This document shows, piece by piece, positions 1-8,171 of a DNA stretch of 36,752 bases. The stretch is from an uncultured Roseburia sp. (GTDB taxonomy: Bacteria > Bacillota > Clostridia > Lachnospirales > Lachnospiraceae). Under the pieces are notes generated by a model that saw nothing but the letters and a program-made list of their open reading frames with translations, was not told the origin of the DNA and did not search any database. The stretch is taken from NCBI GenBank assembly GCA_944380515.1, contig CALWHT010000003.1, positions 1 through 36,752 on the forward strand, read 5' to 3'. A program made the position numbers and the translations under genes. Every line of letters starts with the position of its first letter. Within the stretch, counting starts at the first letter, position 1.

Positions 1-80
1 ACTGCCAGTACTGCAACGATGCAGACAGACGAGAGAATTGCTTTTTTCGGGGTTTCAAAAAATTTCTTTATTTTTATCAT
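1..80 (-). CDS. N-terminal fragment of a secreted or membrane protein (possibly PepSY-type)
   Basis: The first 27 codons of a gene are visible, running off the left edge. It begins MIKIKKFFETPKKA and continues into a hydrophobic stretch (ILSSVCIVAVLAV), which looks like a signal peptide or membrane anchor. A good AGGAAAGGAG ribosome binding site precedes the ATG at 80. It lies 83 nt downstream of the histidine kinase on the same strand and is probably the third gene of that operon. Short secreted PepSY-domain proteins often accompany such kinases in Clostridia and often start with a FF-x-TPKKA-like sequence. The PepSY identity is inferred from this context because no domain is visible. Confidence 0.5.
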   Translation of the reverse strand, partial: MIKIKKFFETPKKAILSSVCIVAVLA

Positions 81-163
81 AAGATATCTCCTTTCCTGAT
101 GTTTGAGTTTATTATAGCAGAGAAACATTAGGCGAAAATTAGAATCTCACGCGAAAACAGATT

Positions 164-1558
164 TTATCCGTGAAAGGTAAAAATAAAGCGGCTTCCCTTT
201 TGCAGTTCGCTTTCTACGCGGATGTTTCCGCCGTGAAACTGGGCGATTTCCGCCGCCATGGAGAGCCCGAGTCCGGTGCCGTTTCCGTAACGGGACGGAT
301 CCGCCTGATAAAATCTGCGGAAAATTTTTTCCTGATCTTCGGGGGCGATGCCGATGCCGTCGTCCGCAACCGACAACGTAATCTGCTCCTGCGTCCGTGT
401 GAGCGTCACAAAAATATGGCCGTTATCCTTCCCGTAACGGTATGCGTTGCTGATAAGGTTTACCAGCAGGCGGGAAAGCAAATCGCGGTTTCCGACGGCG
501 AGGATATCCGGCTCAAGCTCCGTGGTCAGTGTAATCCCGCGCTCGCCGATTAAGGACATGTCCTCACAGATGGAGGAAAAAAGCCCGGAGAGGTTCAGTC
601 TGTTTTTCGGGTAGGTGTCCGCCTTTAATTCCAGACGTGTAAAGTCCAGCATGTCATTGATAAGCTTTGACATGCGGCGTCCCTGCCGGTAAATGACACG
701 CAGCGCGTCTTCATATTCTTCGGGGCTGCGCGTCTTTTCGAGAGAAAGCTCACACTGCGCGAGAATGGCGGACATCGGCGTCCGCAATTCATGGGAGGCG
801 TCCGAGGTAAACCGGCGTTCCGCCTCAAAGGCCGCGTCAAGGCGTTCAAACATTTCGTTAAAGGTATCGGCGAGCGCGTGCAGCTCATCGCTCCCGCTGC
901 CGAGGTCAATGCGTTTTTTCAGGTCGCCTCCTTTGCCAATCTGGGAAGCGGTTTCGGAAATCTGCTGGATGGGACGCAGCGATTTTTTCGCAAGCAGATA
1001 GCCGCCCGTGGAGGAAAGGATGACAAACGCGGGGAGCAGGATGAGAGAGGCACGTGCGATGGCGGACATCTGCGCATTCCCCTGCTCCTCCGAGACGATT
1101 CCGCGAAGCCAGAGCCCGTCGAGCGCTTCGCCGGAAAGCAGGCGGTCATAGATGTAGTAGAGCGTTCCGTTTACTTTGAGCTGCTGAATGCCCGCATCCT
1201 GAAACTCCAAATCGGGGGTATATTTGGAAATCGGATTTTCCCCGTAGAGAAAGCTGCCGTCAGAGCGGTAGAGCGAGGTGTAAACATCATTTACCTCGTC
1301 GAGAAAATCGTCGTCAATTTCCAGATAGTCGTCCCCGTAAGGGAGATAATAGTCCGTATCGTTGGAGGGAGAGGCAGAGATAAAAAACTCGATTTCATCC
1401 ACATTATTTTCGACGGCTTCTATGAGAGTGTCCTGTATGGTTTTATGCAGGATCCGGTTGCTGACGGAAAGAACCGCAAAGTAGGACAGCGCAACGACCA
1501 GAATCAGGGCGGCAGTAAACCAGAGCGTGATTTTGAAACGTATGGATAAATGCTTCAT
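164..1558 (-). CDS. HAMP-domain sensor histidine kinase (OmpR-partner type)
   Basis: This is a membrane sensor kinase of about 464 aa that would autophosphorylate and pass phosphate to the adjacent response regulator. It has an N-terminal membrane helix (about residues 8-28), an extracytoplasmic sensor region of roughly 130 aa, and a second helix near 170-190. These are followed by HAMP, the HisKA box SDASHELRTPMSAIL containing the phospho-accepting His, and a HATPase_c domain with the N box (NLISNAYRYG), DDGIGI and GTGLGLS. The start is placed at the second ATG (1558), which has GGAGG five bases upstream, rather than at 1570. It sits 32 nt downstream of the regulator gene. The signal sensed is unknown. 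Confidence 0.93.
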   Translation of the reverse strand: MKHLSIRFKITLWFTAALILVVALSYFAVLSVSNRILHKTIQDTLIEAVENNVDEIEFFISASPSNDTDYYLPYGDDYLEIDDDFLDEVNDVYTSLYRSDGSFLYGENPISKYTPDLEFQDAGIQQLKVNGTLYYIYDRLLSGEALDGLWLRGIVSEEQGNAQMSAIARASLILLPAFVILSSTGGYLLAKKSLRPIQQISETASQIGKGGDLKKRIDLGSGSDELHALADTFNEMFERLDAAFEAERRFTSDASHELRTPMSAILAQCELSLEKTRSPEEYEDALRVIYRQGRRMSKLINDMLDFTRLELKADTYPKNRLNLSGLFSSICEDMSLIGERGITLTTELEPDILAVGNRDLLSRLLVNLISNAYRYGKDNGHIFVTLTRTQEQITLSVADDGIGIAPEDQEKIFRRFYQADPSRYGNGTGLGLSMAAEIAQFHGGNIRVESELQKGSRFIFTFHG

Positions 1559-1590
1559 TGTTTCCTCCATAAAGTATGATTGAGTGATTT

Positions 1591-2271
1591 TTAATTCCCG
1601 GAGTCGTCCCGCAGCACGTAGCCCCTTCCGCGGATTGTGTGAATCAGCTTTTTATCGTGGCCCTCGTCAATTTTTTTCCGAAGGTAGCTGATATAGACAT
1701 CCACCACATTTGTGCCGCCCTCATAGTCAAAATTCCAGATATGGTTCTCTATTTTTTCACGCGACAGCACGACACCCTGATTGTGCATGAGATATTCGAG
1801 CAGGGCAAATTCCCTGGCGGAAAGAGAAATATATTTTCCGTCCCGCGTCACGGTATGGGCGGCGCAATCAAGTGTAAGCCCGTCAACGGAGAGCGTGCTG
1901 CTGGCAACGCCGAACGAAACCCGCATCATAGCGCGCAGGCGGGCAGAAAGCTCATCAAAGGAAAACGGCTTGACCAGATAATCGTTCGCGCCGCTGTCTA
2001 AGCCGCGTACCCGGTCATTGACGGCATCACGCGCGGTCAGAAACAGCACCGGCGTCGTTTTTCCCGCATTCCGCAGGCTGGCGAGCACGGCGTAGCCGTC
2101 GGCTTTTGGCATCATAATATCAAGAATCACCGCGTCGTAGTCGGTGTAGGAGAGAATATCGATTGCTTCCTCCCCGTCAAAGCAGCAGTCGACGCTGTAA
2201 CCGTCCGCTGTCAGCTTCTGCGCAATAATATTGTTTAAATCCCGTTCGTCTTCGGCAAGTAAGATTCTCAT
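1591..2271 (-). CDS. OmpR/PhoB-family response regulator
   Basis: This is a DNA-binding response regulator of about 226 aa. The N-terminal receiver domain shows the acidic pair (LLAEDE), the phospho-acceptor Asp in AVILDIMMP, and the conserved Thr and Lys in FLTARD and YLVKPF. The C-terminal winged helix ends with the typical VVDVYISYLRKKID and IHTIRGRGYVL segments. The ATG at 2271 is preferred because GAGGAGGT lies about 10 nt upstream; the alternative start at 2295 has no ribosome binding site. It is the first gene of a leftward operon with its cognate kinase and probably the truncated gene at the window edge. Confidence 0.94.
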   Translation of the reverse strand: MRILLAEDERDLNNIIAQKLTADGYSVDCCFDGEEAIDILSYTDYDAVILDIMMPKADGYAVLASLRNAGKTTPVLFLTARDAVNDRVRGLDSGANDYLVKPFSFDELSARLRAMMRVSFGVASSTLSVDGLTLDCAAHTVTRDGKYISLSAREFALLEYLMHNQGVVLSREKIENHIWNFDYEGGTNVVDVYISYLRKKIDEGHDKKLIHTIRGRGYVLRDDSGN

Positions 2272-2307
2272 ATCAATTCGGACCTCCTCATTCAAAAGGT
2301 TTTCATT

Positions 2308-2336
2308 ATTATAATATAAATTGGGAAAAATGTGTA
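2308..2336 (-). promoter_or_regulatory. Sigma-A-like promoter of the two-component operon
   Basis: On the minus strand a perfect TATAAT (2313-2308) lies 17 nt from TACACA (2336-2331), a 4/6 match to TTGACA. It sits just upstream of the response-regulator ribosome binding site in the divergent gap with murL. No experiment supports it. Confidence 0.5.
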
Positions 2337-2481
2337 CGCGGAAGATATATATGGGTTAGAGTTTCCGTAAATTGCATTTTCAATGTGGCAAAACAACATT
2401 CGGGCGGTTTTCTTTTTCGGTCATCTGTGCTATGATAAAACGAGCGTGCCTGTGGAATCGGCGCGCCAGGAGGAAATAGCT

Positions 2482-3813
2482 ATGGGAAAATTTGAAGATT
2501 TGAGAGAAAAATACGATACCTTCCGATACAAAAATTACACGCTGAAGCGCGAAGGCGGGGAATATCACATCGAGTTTTCGTATGAAATTCCGGGACTTAG
2601 TACATTCTGTACGAAGTGGAGCTTTCCGGTGCAGCGTGAGGCGGATGAAACGATTCTGCGCGCGCTTGCGTTTCATCTGGGAATGGCGGAGAGTATCAGC
2701 TACTGGAAATGTGCCTGTCCCAAACGCCTGATTGTCGACTGCGGCAGTTTCAGCGAGGAACAGTGTGCATGGTGGGAAAAGCTCTACTATAACGGATTGG
2801 GAGAATTTATGTACCGCAACGGCATTGAGGCAGGCAGGGATGAGCTTGTCAACATAGAATGTGCGGGTACGGGCGCGGCCGCGCCGCTGCATGATGCGGC
2901 TGCATATGAGGGCTGTCTGGTTCCTGTGGGGGGCGGCAAGGATTCGGTCGTCTCGTTGGAGCTGCTGCGGGGCGAAAAAATGACTACCTACAGCATCAAC
3001 GGAAACAGCACCACGCGCAACGTCATTGATGCCTGCAGGCATAAGGACGGCGATTACGCTGCGAAGCGGATTTTAGATAAAAAGATACTGGAATTGAACA
3101 GTCAGGGGTATTTAAACGGACATATCCCGTTCTCGTCGGTGGTGGCGTTTTCCTCCGTGATCGCGGCTTATTTGAGCGGAAGGCGTTATATTATTCTCTC
3201 CAATGAGACGAGCGCCAACGAGACGACGGTGAAGGATTCCTTTGTCAATCACCAATATTCCAAGAGCTATGAGTTTGAAGGGGACTTTACTTCCTATATA
3301 AAAGAGGTTACGGATTCGGATATCCATTATTTCAGCCTGCTGCGCCCGCTCACGGAGCTGCAGATTGCATGGCTGTTTTCCGGGTGCACCGGATATCATG
3401 GAGTGTTTCGAAGCTGCAATGCCGGGAGCAAGCAGGGCATCTGGTGCTGTAACTGTCCCAAATGTCTGTTTGTCTACATTATTTTAACGCCGTTTTTAAG
3501 CCAGGAGGAGCTGGTCGGAATTTTCGGGGAGAATCTTCTGGAAAAGGATTCGCTCGATCTTGATTTCCGCGAGCTGACCGGCATTGAGGAAAATAAACCC
3601 TTTGAGTGTGTCGGCACGCGCAGTGAGGTGCTTGCGTCCTTAAAAGCGTTTGTGCAGCGCGGCGGCAAAAGCCTGCTGACGGAGCGTTACCGTGATGTCA
3701 TTTTGGGCGCGCAGGGAGACATCGAAGAAATGCTGGGCGAATGGGTCGACGAGAACAATGTCCCGGAGCAGTATCAGAAAATTTTAAAGGGACGGCTTTT
3801 TGGAGAGGCGTAA
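2482..3813 (+). CDS. murL: UDP-MurNAc-L-Ala-L-Glu epimerase (MurL)
   Basis: This protein of about 443 aa closely resembles Xanthomonas MurL, which uses ATP to epimerise the terminal L-Glu of UDP-MurNAc-L-Ala-L-Glu to D-Glu in cytoplasmic peptidoglycan synthesis. Family landmarks are NGLGEFMYRNG, the nucleotide-binding VPVGGGKDS (residues 147-155), ELNSQGYLNGHIPF, ILSNETSAN, FVNHQYSKSYEFE, YFSLLRPLTELQIA, the cysteine motif WCCNCPKCLF, and NKPFECVG. The ATG at 2482 is chosen because AGGAGGAAATAGCT precedes it; the frame is open upstream but has no better start. A MurD-type ligase follows after 6 nt, exactly the partner expected from the MurD2-MurL pathway. The epimerase assignment rests on family resemblance and this pairing. 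Confidence 0.9.
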   Translation: MGKFEDLREKYDTFRYKNYTLKREGGEYHIEFSYEIPGLSTFCTKWSFPVQREADETILRALAFHLGMAESISYWKCACPKRLIVDCGSFSEEQCAWWEKLYYNGLGEFMYRNGIEAGRDELVNIECAGTGAAAPLHDAAAYEGCLVPVGGGKDSVVSLELLRGEKMTTYSINGNSTTRNVIDACRHKDGDYAAKRILDKKILELNSQGYLNGHIPFSSVVAFSSVIAAYLSGRRYIILSNETSANETTVKDSFVNHQYSKSYEFEGDFTSYIKEVTDSDIHYFSLLRPLTELQIAWLFSGCTGYHGVFRSCNAGSKQGIWCCNCPKCLFVYIILTPFLSQEELVGIFGENLLEKDSLDLDFRELTGIEENKPFECVGTRSEVLASLKAFVQRGGKSLLTERYRDVILGAQGDIEEMLGEWVDENNVPEQYQKILKGRLFGEA

Positions 3814-3819
3814 GAGAAG

Positions 3820-5013
3820 ATGGATATTATAGATGAAATCAACGGAAAGAGAATTTTAATCTGGGGCTACGGGCGGGAAGGAAAATCCACGGAGCGTTTC
3901 TTAAAGCGCTGCTGTAAACCGGCTTCGGTGGCGGTTTATGAGGGAGGACGCGAGGGCATTTGCGAGGCGGATTACGATTACATCATAAAAAGCCCGGGCA
4001 TTGTCATGCGTGAGGACCATCCGAAATATACTTCACAGACGGAGCTTTTTTTAAAGCAGTTTCGCCGTAATGTCATCGGAATTACGGGAACCAAGGGAAA
4101 AAGTACGACGTCTTCCATGCTGTACCATGTACTCAGGGAGTGCGCCGACCGTCCGGTCTTTTTGGTCGGAAACATCGGGCAGCCGTGCCTTGACGATTTT
4201 GAGGAGATTTCCGGGGACACGATTGTCGTGTATGAAATGTCCTGTCATCAGCTTGCGCATACGAGGGTATCGCCGCACATTGCCGTATTTTTAAATCTCT
4301 TTGAGGAGCATCTTGATTATTACGGCACAATGGAGCGCTATTTTGAGGCGAAAAGCCATATTGCCGCGTATCAGGAGGCGGATGACATTTTCTTCGCGGG
4401 GGAAAACGTGCCCGGGATTTCCACGGCGGCTAAGACTGTTGTGATAAAGAAAGAGGAGGGGGAACCGTATGCGCTGAAGCTTGCCGGAGCACATAACCAG
4501 TACAATGCGCAGTTTGTTTATCGGATTGCAGTCGAGGTGTTCCACTGCGGCAGGCAGGAGGTTTTGCGGAGCATGGAGCGCTTTGCGGGGCTGCCCCACC
4601 GGCTTGAGTATGTCGGCACGGTAGGCGGTGTCCGTTACTATGACGATTCGATTTCCACCATCCCGGAGGCTTCCATCCGCGCGGCGGAGAGTATCCCGGA
4701 GGTACAGACGATGCTGCTCGGGGGTATGGACAGGCAGATTAATTACGACATTCTGGTAGATTTTATCCGGAAAAACAGGCAGATTCGCTTTATCTGCGCT
4801 TACGCTTCCGGCAAACGCATTTTTGCGGAGGCGGGGGACTGCACCAATTGCTGTTATGTGGAAGACTTAAAGCAGGCAGTAGCGATGGCAAAGCGCGTTA
4901 CGGAGCCGGGACGCGCCTGTATCTTGTCCCCTGCGGCGGCCTCCTACGGGTATTTTAAGAATTTTGAGGAGCGCGGGGAGGCGTTTGTGCAGTACCTTTT
5001 GGAGAATAGTTAA
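3820..5013 (+). CDS. murD2: MurD2-type UDP-MurNAc-L-Ala--L-Glu ligase
   Basis: This Mur-ligase family protein of 397 aa is shorter than a typical MurD (about 450 aa). It has the ATP-binding loop GITGTKGKST (residues 87-96), EMSCHQL, NLFEEHLDYYG, HNQYNAQF, the substrate-side GLPHRLEYVG and YYDDSIST, and LLGGMDRQINYD. It lies 6 nt after murL and is surely co-transcribed with it. In Xanthomonas the MurD2 partner of MurL attaches L-Glu, not D-Glu, to UDP-MurNAc-L-Ala, and MurL then epimerises the product. I infer the same L-Glu preference here from the pairing. A second MurD paralogue using D-Glu may exist elsewhere in the genome. Confidence 0.85.
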   Translation: MDIIDEINGKRILIWGYGREGKSTERFLKRCCKPASVAVYEGGREGICEADYDYIIKSPGIVMREDHPKYTSQTELFLKQFRRNVIGITGTKGKSTTSSMLYHVLRECADRPVFLVGNIGQPCLDDFEEISGDTIVVYEMSCHQLAHTRVSPHIAVFLNLFEEHLDYYGTMERYFEAKSHIAAYQEADDIFFAGENVPGISTAAKTVVIKKEEGEPYALKLAGAHNQYNAQFVYRIAVEVFHCGRQEVLRSMERFAGLPHRLEYVGTVGGVRYYDDSISTIPEASIRAAESIPEVQTMLLGGMDRQINYDILVDFIRKNRQIRFICAYASGKRIFAEAGDCTNCCYVEDLKQAVAMAKRVTEPGRACILSPAAASYGYFKNFEERGEAFVQYLLENS

Positions 5014-5025
5014 AATATGTATACT

Positions 5026-5198
5026 GTAACAGTTCAGCCATCAGGCCACAGACCCGTCGGCTGTGCCGACTGTCCGCTGCGTTTGCAGCTTCTGTCTGAG
5101 GCTTGATGGGCGTTTAGCCCATGTCAAAATGATAAAACAGCCTGTTGCAAGGATACTTGCACAGTCTGCCTTATCATTTTGCATGGCTGAACTGTTAC
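5026..5198. repeat. Structured inverted-repeat-bounded element (MITE-like)
   Basis: A perfect 16-bp terminal inverted repeat (GTAACAGTTCAGCCAT at 5026-5041, complement at 5183-5198) encloses several nested stems. These are GTCGGC/GCCGAC (5056-5061 with 5065-5070), GCTGC/GCAGC (5076-5080 with 5085-5089), ATGGGC/GCCCAT (5106-5111 with 5117-5122), AAAATGATAA/TTATCATTTT (5126-5135 with 5171-5180), and inside the last TGCAAG/CTTGCA (5146-5151 with 5156-5161). CAGAC (5049-5053) also pairs with GTCTG (5094-5098). The fold is a multi-branched cloverleaf. No credible protein is encoded. It could be a mobile miniature element, an intergenic repeat or a structured RNA; I saw no clear target-site duplication. 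Confidence 0.75.
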
Positions 5199-5445
5199 TT
5201 CACACTTTTGCACAGCAGTGTGACAGATTTTGGGAGAAAATCATGCAGAACAGAGAAAATCGAAATTTTGGGTTGTAAAAAACGATTATTTCATGTATGG
5301 TATTAGATGAATTATTCAGTGCAGAATCTGTCATATTTTTTAGATATAAAACGATAAATCAAAATGTTTTGTCTCTAAAATGCAAGTTGGAATTGTAAAA
5401 ATTTCAAAAAAGTCAGATGTATGCGACAGAAAGACAGGTTGTGCC
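5199..5445. other. Gene-free AT-rich spacer upstream of rarA
   Basis: I find no gene, convincing promoter hexamer pair or terminator here. The frame of rarA is open from 5380, but the upstream codons are lysine-rich and unlike the family, so this stretch is treated as leader sequence. Confidence 0.5.
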
Positions 5446-6780
5446 ATGGATTTATTCGAATATATGAGAGAACAGAACCAGAAAACGGAGGCTCCGCTGG
5501 CGTCAAGGCTCAGACCCGAAACGCTCGAGGAAATGGTGGGGCAGCAGCATATCATCGGAAAGGATAAGCTGCTTTACCGTGCGATTAAGGCGGATAAGCT
5601 GAGCTCGATTATTCTGTATGGTCCGCCGGGAACCGGAAAGACGACGCTTGCAAAGGTGATCGCCAAAACCACGAGCGCGGATTTTTTGCAGATTAACGCT
5701 ACCTCCGCCGGAAAAAAAGATATGGAGGAGGTCATCCGGCAGGCGAAGGACAGCCGCGGAATGTACGGTAAGAAAACCATTCTTTTTATTGATGAGATCC
5801 ACCGCTTCAATAAGGGACAGCAGGACTATCTGCTGCCGTTTGTGGAGGACGGCACGGTAATTTTAATCGGGGCGACGACGGAAAATCCGTATTTTGAGGT
5901 GAACGGGGCATTGCTTTCCCGCTCGGTTATCTTTGAACTGAAGAGCCTTTCGAAGGACGATTTAAAGAGCCTGATTCTGCGGGCCGTAAACGATACGGAA
6001 AAGGGCATGGGAGCGTTTCACGCGGTGATTGACGGGGAAGCACTCGAATTTCTGGCGGATATGGCAAACGGTGACGCAAGGGCGGCGCTGAATGCCGTCG
6101 AGCTTGGAATCCTTACAACCGAGCGCGGCCCGGACGGACTCATTCACATCACGCCCGCCGTTGCGGAGGAATGTATTCAAAAGCGGGCGGTGCGGTATGA
6201 CAAATCCGGGGATAATCATTATGATACGGTGTCGGCCTTTATCAAAAGCATGCGCGGCTCGGATCCGGACGCGGCGGTTTATTATCTGGCGAGGATGCTT
6301 TACGCGGGCGAGGATATCCGTTTTATTGCAAGAAGGATCATGATTTGCGCTTCGGAGGACGTGGGAAACGCGGACCCGATGGCGCTTGTGGTGGCAGCCT
6401 CGGCGGCGCAGGCCGTGGAGCGGATAGGGATGCCGGAGGCACAGATTATCCTGTCGCAGGCTGTGACCTATGTCGCGAGCGCGCCGAAAAGCAATGCTGC
6501 GGTCATGGCGGTGAGTGACGCGATGGACGCGGTGAAAAATACCATGACGGCGCCGATCCCGGTGCATCTTATGGACGCGCACTACAAATCCTCGGCAAAG
6601 CTGGGGCATGGCGCGGGGTATAAATACGCGCACGATTACCCAAACCATTATGTGGAGCAGCAGTATCTGCCGGACGGTCTGGTGGGCAGAAGATTTTACC
6701 ACCCGTCAGAGAACGGCTACGAGAGAAAGATTCGAGAATATTTCCGTCAGATCAAAGGGGAGTATTCCGATGAAATATAA
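5446..6780 (+). CDS. rarA: Replication-associated recombination protein A (RarA/MgsA AAA+ ATPase)
   Basis: This AAA+ ATPase of about 444 aa belongs to the clamp-loader-like RarA/MgsA/Mgs1 family, which acts at stalled replication forks. The N terminus SRLRPETLEEMVGQQHI is characteristic. Walker A is GPPGTGKTT (residues 59-67), Walker B is LFIDEIHRFNKGQQD, sensor 1 is IGATTENPYFEVN, and an arginine finger is likely in LLSRSVIFEL. The C-terminal RarA tetramerisation region includes YLARMLYAGEDIRFIARR and GYKYAHDYPNHYVEQQYLP. The start is the ATG beginning MDLFEYMREQ, where family similarity begins. Its ribosome binding site is weak, so the ATG at 5380 cannot be excluded. Confidence 0.93.
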   Translation: MDLFEYMREQNQKTEAPLASRLRPETLEEMVGQQHIIGKDKLLYRAIKADKLSSIILYGPPGTGKTTLAKVIAKTTSADFLQINATSAGKKDMEEVIRQAKDSRGMYGKKTILFIDEIHRFNKGQQDYLLPFVEDGTVILIGATTENPYFEVNGALLSRSVIFELKSLSKDDLKSLILRAVNDTEKGMGAFHAVIDGEALEFLADMANGDARAALNAVELGILTTERGPDGLIHITPAVAEECIQKRAVRYDKSGDNHYDTVSAFIKSMRGSDPDAAVYYLARMLYAGEDIRFIARRIMICASEDVGNADPMALVVAASAAQAVERIGMPEAQIILSQAVTYVASAPKSNAAVMAVSDAMDAVKNTMTAPIPVHLMDAHYKSSAKLGHGAGYKYAHDYPNHYVEQQYLPDGLVGRRFYHPSENGYERKIREYFRQIKGEYSDEI

Positions 6781-6815
6781 CTTTATGTACAGCAAACTAA
6801 GAGGAGGAGCAAAGA

Positions 6816-8105
6816 ATGCAATCTTATCAGGAAATGACGAAGGAAGAACTGTTAAGCGAGAAGAAGTCCCTTGAGGCGGTGTACAGGAAATTTCAGCAGC
6901 GCGGGCTTCAGCTTGATATGTCCCGCGGAAAGCCGTCTCAGGAGCAGCTCGATTTATCCATGGGGATGATGGATGTACTGGCGTCCTATGTGGATCTGAC
7001 CTGCGAGGACGGAACGGACTGCCGCAATTACGGTGTGCTCGACGGCATTCACGAGGCCAAGGTGCTTTTGGGGGATATGATTGAGTGCAACCCGGACAAT
7101 ATCATTATTTACGGCAATTCGAGCTTAAATATCATGTACGATACGATTTCACGCTCCATGACGCACGGTGTTATGGGAAGCACGCCCTGGTGCAAGCTTG
7201 ATAAGGTGAAATTCTTATGCCCGGTTCCGGGTTATGACAGACATTTCGCGATTACCGAATATTTCGGCATCGAGATGATTAACGTGCCGATGCTTTCGAC
7301 CGGACCGGATATGGATATGGTGGAGGAGTTGGTTTCAAAGGATGAAGCGATCAAGGGAATCTGGTGTGTGCCCAAATACTCCAATCCGCAGGGTATTACC
7401 TACTCCGACGAGACGGTGCGCCGTTTTGCGAGATTAAAGCCCGCCGCAAAGGATTTCCGTATTTACTGGGACAACGCGTACTGTGTACATCACCTGTACG
7501 ATATGGATCAGGATCATTTAATCGAGATTCTTGCCGAGTGTAAGCGTGCCGGAAATCCGGATCTGGTGTACAAATTCTGTTCTACCAGCAAAATCAGCTT
7601 CCCCGGCTCCGGTGTCGCTGCGATTGCGACCTCCGCGAACAACCTTGAGGATATCAAAAAGCAGTTGAAAATCCAGACCATCGGGCATGACAAGGTAAAT
7701 CAGCTCCGTCATGTGCGTTTCTTTAAGGACGTGCACGGCATCATGGAGCATATGAAAAAACATGCGGCTTCCATGCGCCCGAAGTTTGAGATGATTCTCG
7801 ATACCTTTGAAAAAGAACTCGGCGGACGTGAGGTCGGAAGCTGGTATAAGCCGAAGGGTGGCTATTTCATTACCTATGAGACACTGGAGGGGTGCGCGAA
7901 GGATGTTGTGGCGCGTGCAAAAAAAGCGGGGGTTGTCATGACTCCGGCAGGAGCGCCGTTCCCCTACGGAAAGGATCCGAAGGATTCCGTGATTCGTATT
8001 TCCCCGTCCTATCCGAGCCTTGAGGATTTGACGGTGGCAACGCAGATTTTCGTTGTCTGTGTGAAGCTGGCAAGCATTGATAAAATTCTTGCGGAAAAAG
8101 CATAA
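6816..8105 (+). CDS. Aspartate aminotransferase, Rv3722c/PF12897-like
   Basis: This PLP-dependent fold-type I aminotransferase of 429 aa resembles the family once called Aminotran_MocR, whose mycobacterial member Rv3722c is an aspartate aminotransferase. It would exchange amino groups between aspartate and 2-oxoglutarate. Visible motifs are LDMSRGKPSQEQLDLS, the YGNSSLNIMYD phosphate-side loop, VPKYSNPQGITYS, YWDNAY (Asp219) and the Schiff-base lysine K259 in STSKISFPGSG. A strong GAGGAGG precedes the ATG. It begins 35 nt after rarA and ends at a bidirectional terminator. The substrate is inferred from the family. Confidence 0.85.
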   Translation: MQSYQEMTKEELLSEKKSLEAVYRKFQQRGLQLDMSRGKPSQEQLDLSMGMMDVLASYVDLTCEDGTDCRNYGVLDGIHEAKVLLGDMIECNPDNIIIYGNSSLNIMYDTISRSMTHGVMGSTPWCKLDKVKFLCPVPGYDRHFAITEYFGIEMINVPMLSTGPDMDMVEELVSKDEAIKGIWCVPKYSNPQGITYSDETVRRFARLKPAAKDFRIYWDNAYCVHHLYDMDQDHLIEILAECKRAGNPDLVYKFCSTSKISFPGSGVAAIATSANNLEDIKKQLKIQTIGHDKVNQLRHVRFFKDVHGIMEHMKKHAASMRPKFEMILDTFEKELGGREVGSWYKPKGGYFITYETLEGCAKDVVARAKKAGVVMTPAGAPFPYGKDPKDSVIRISPSYPSLEDLTVATQIFVVCVKLASIDKILAEKA

Positions 8106-8114
8106 GAGCTGCTG

Positions 8115-8161
8115 CAAAAAAGCTGCACGGCCGGGGTAAACGGTCCGTGCAGCTTTTTTAA
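8115..8161. terminator. Bidirectional rho-independent terminator
   Basis: An A-tract leads into AGCTGCACGGCCG, a short loop, then CGGTCCGTGCAGCT and a run of T. The stem is GC-rich with U-tracts in both orientations. It lies between the convergent aminotransferase gene and the minus-strand orphan gene and can serve both. Confidence 0.9.
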
Positions 8162-8171
8162 ATAAGGCTTG

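Noticed and set aside
5063-5278. A 71-codon plus-strand frame
   Set aside because: It runs through the stems of the structured element and has no ribosome binding site, so the pairing explains the sequence better than coding does.
5962-6702. A 246-codon minus-strand frame inside rarA
   Set aside because: Its His/Arg-rich composition is typical of antisense of a GC-rich gene, and rarA is certain on the plus strand.
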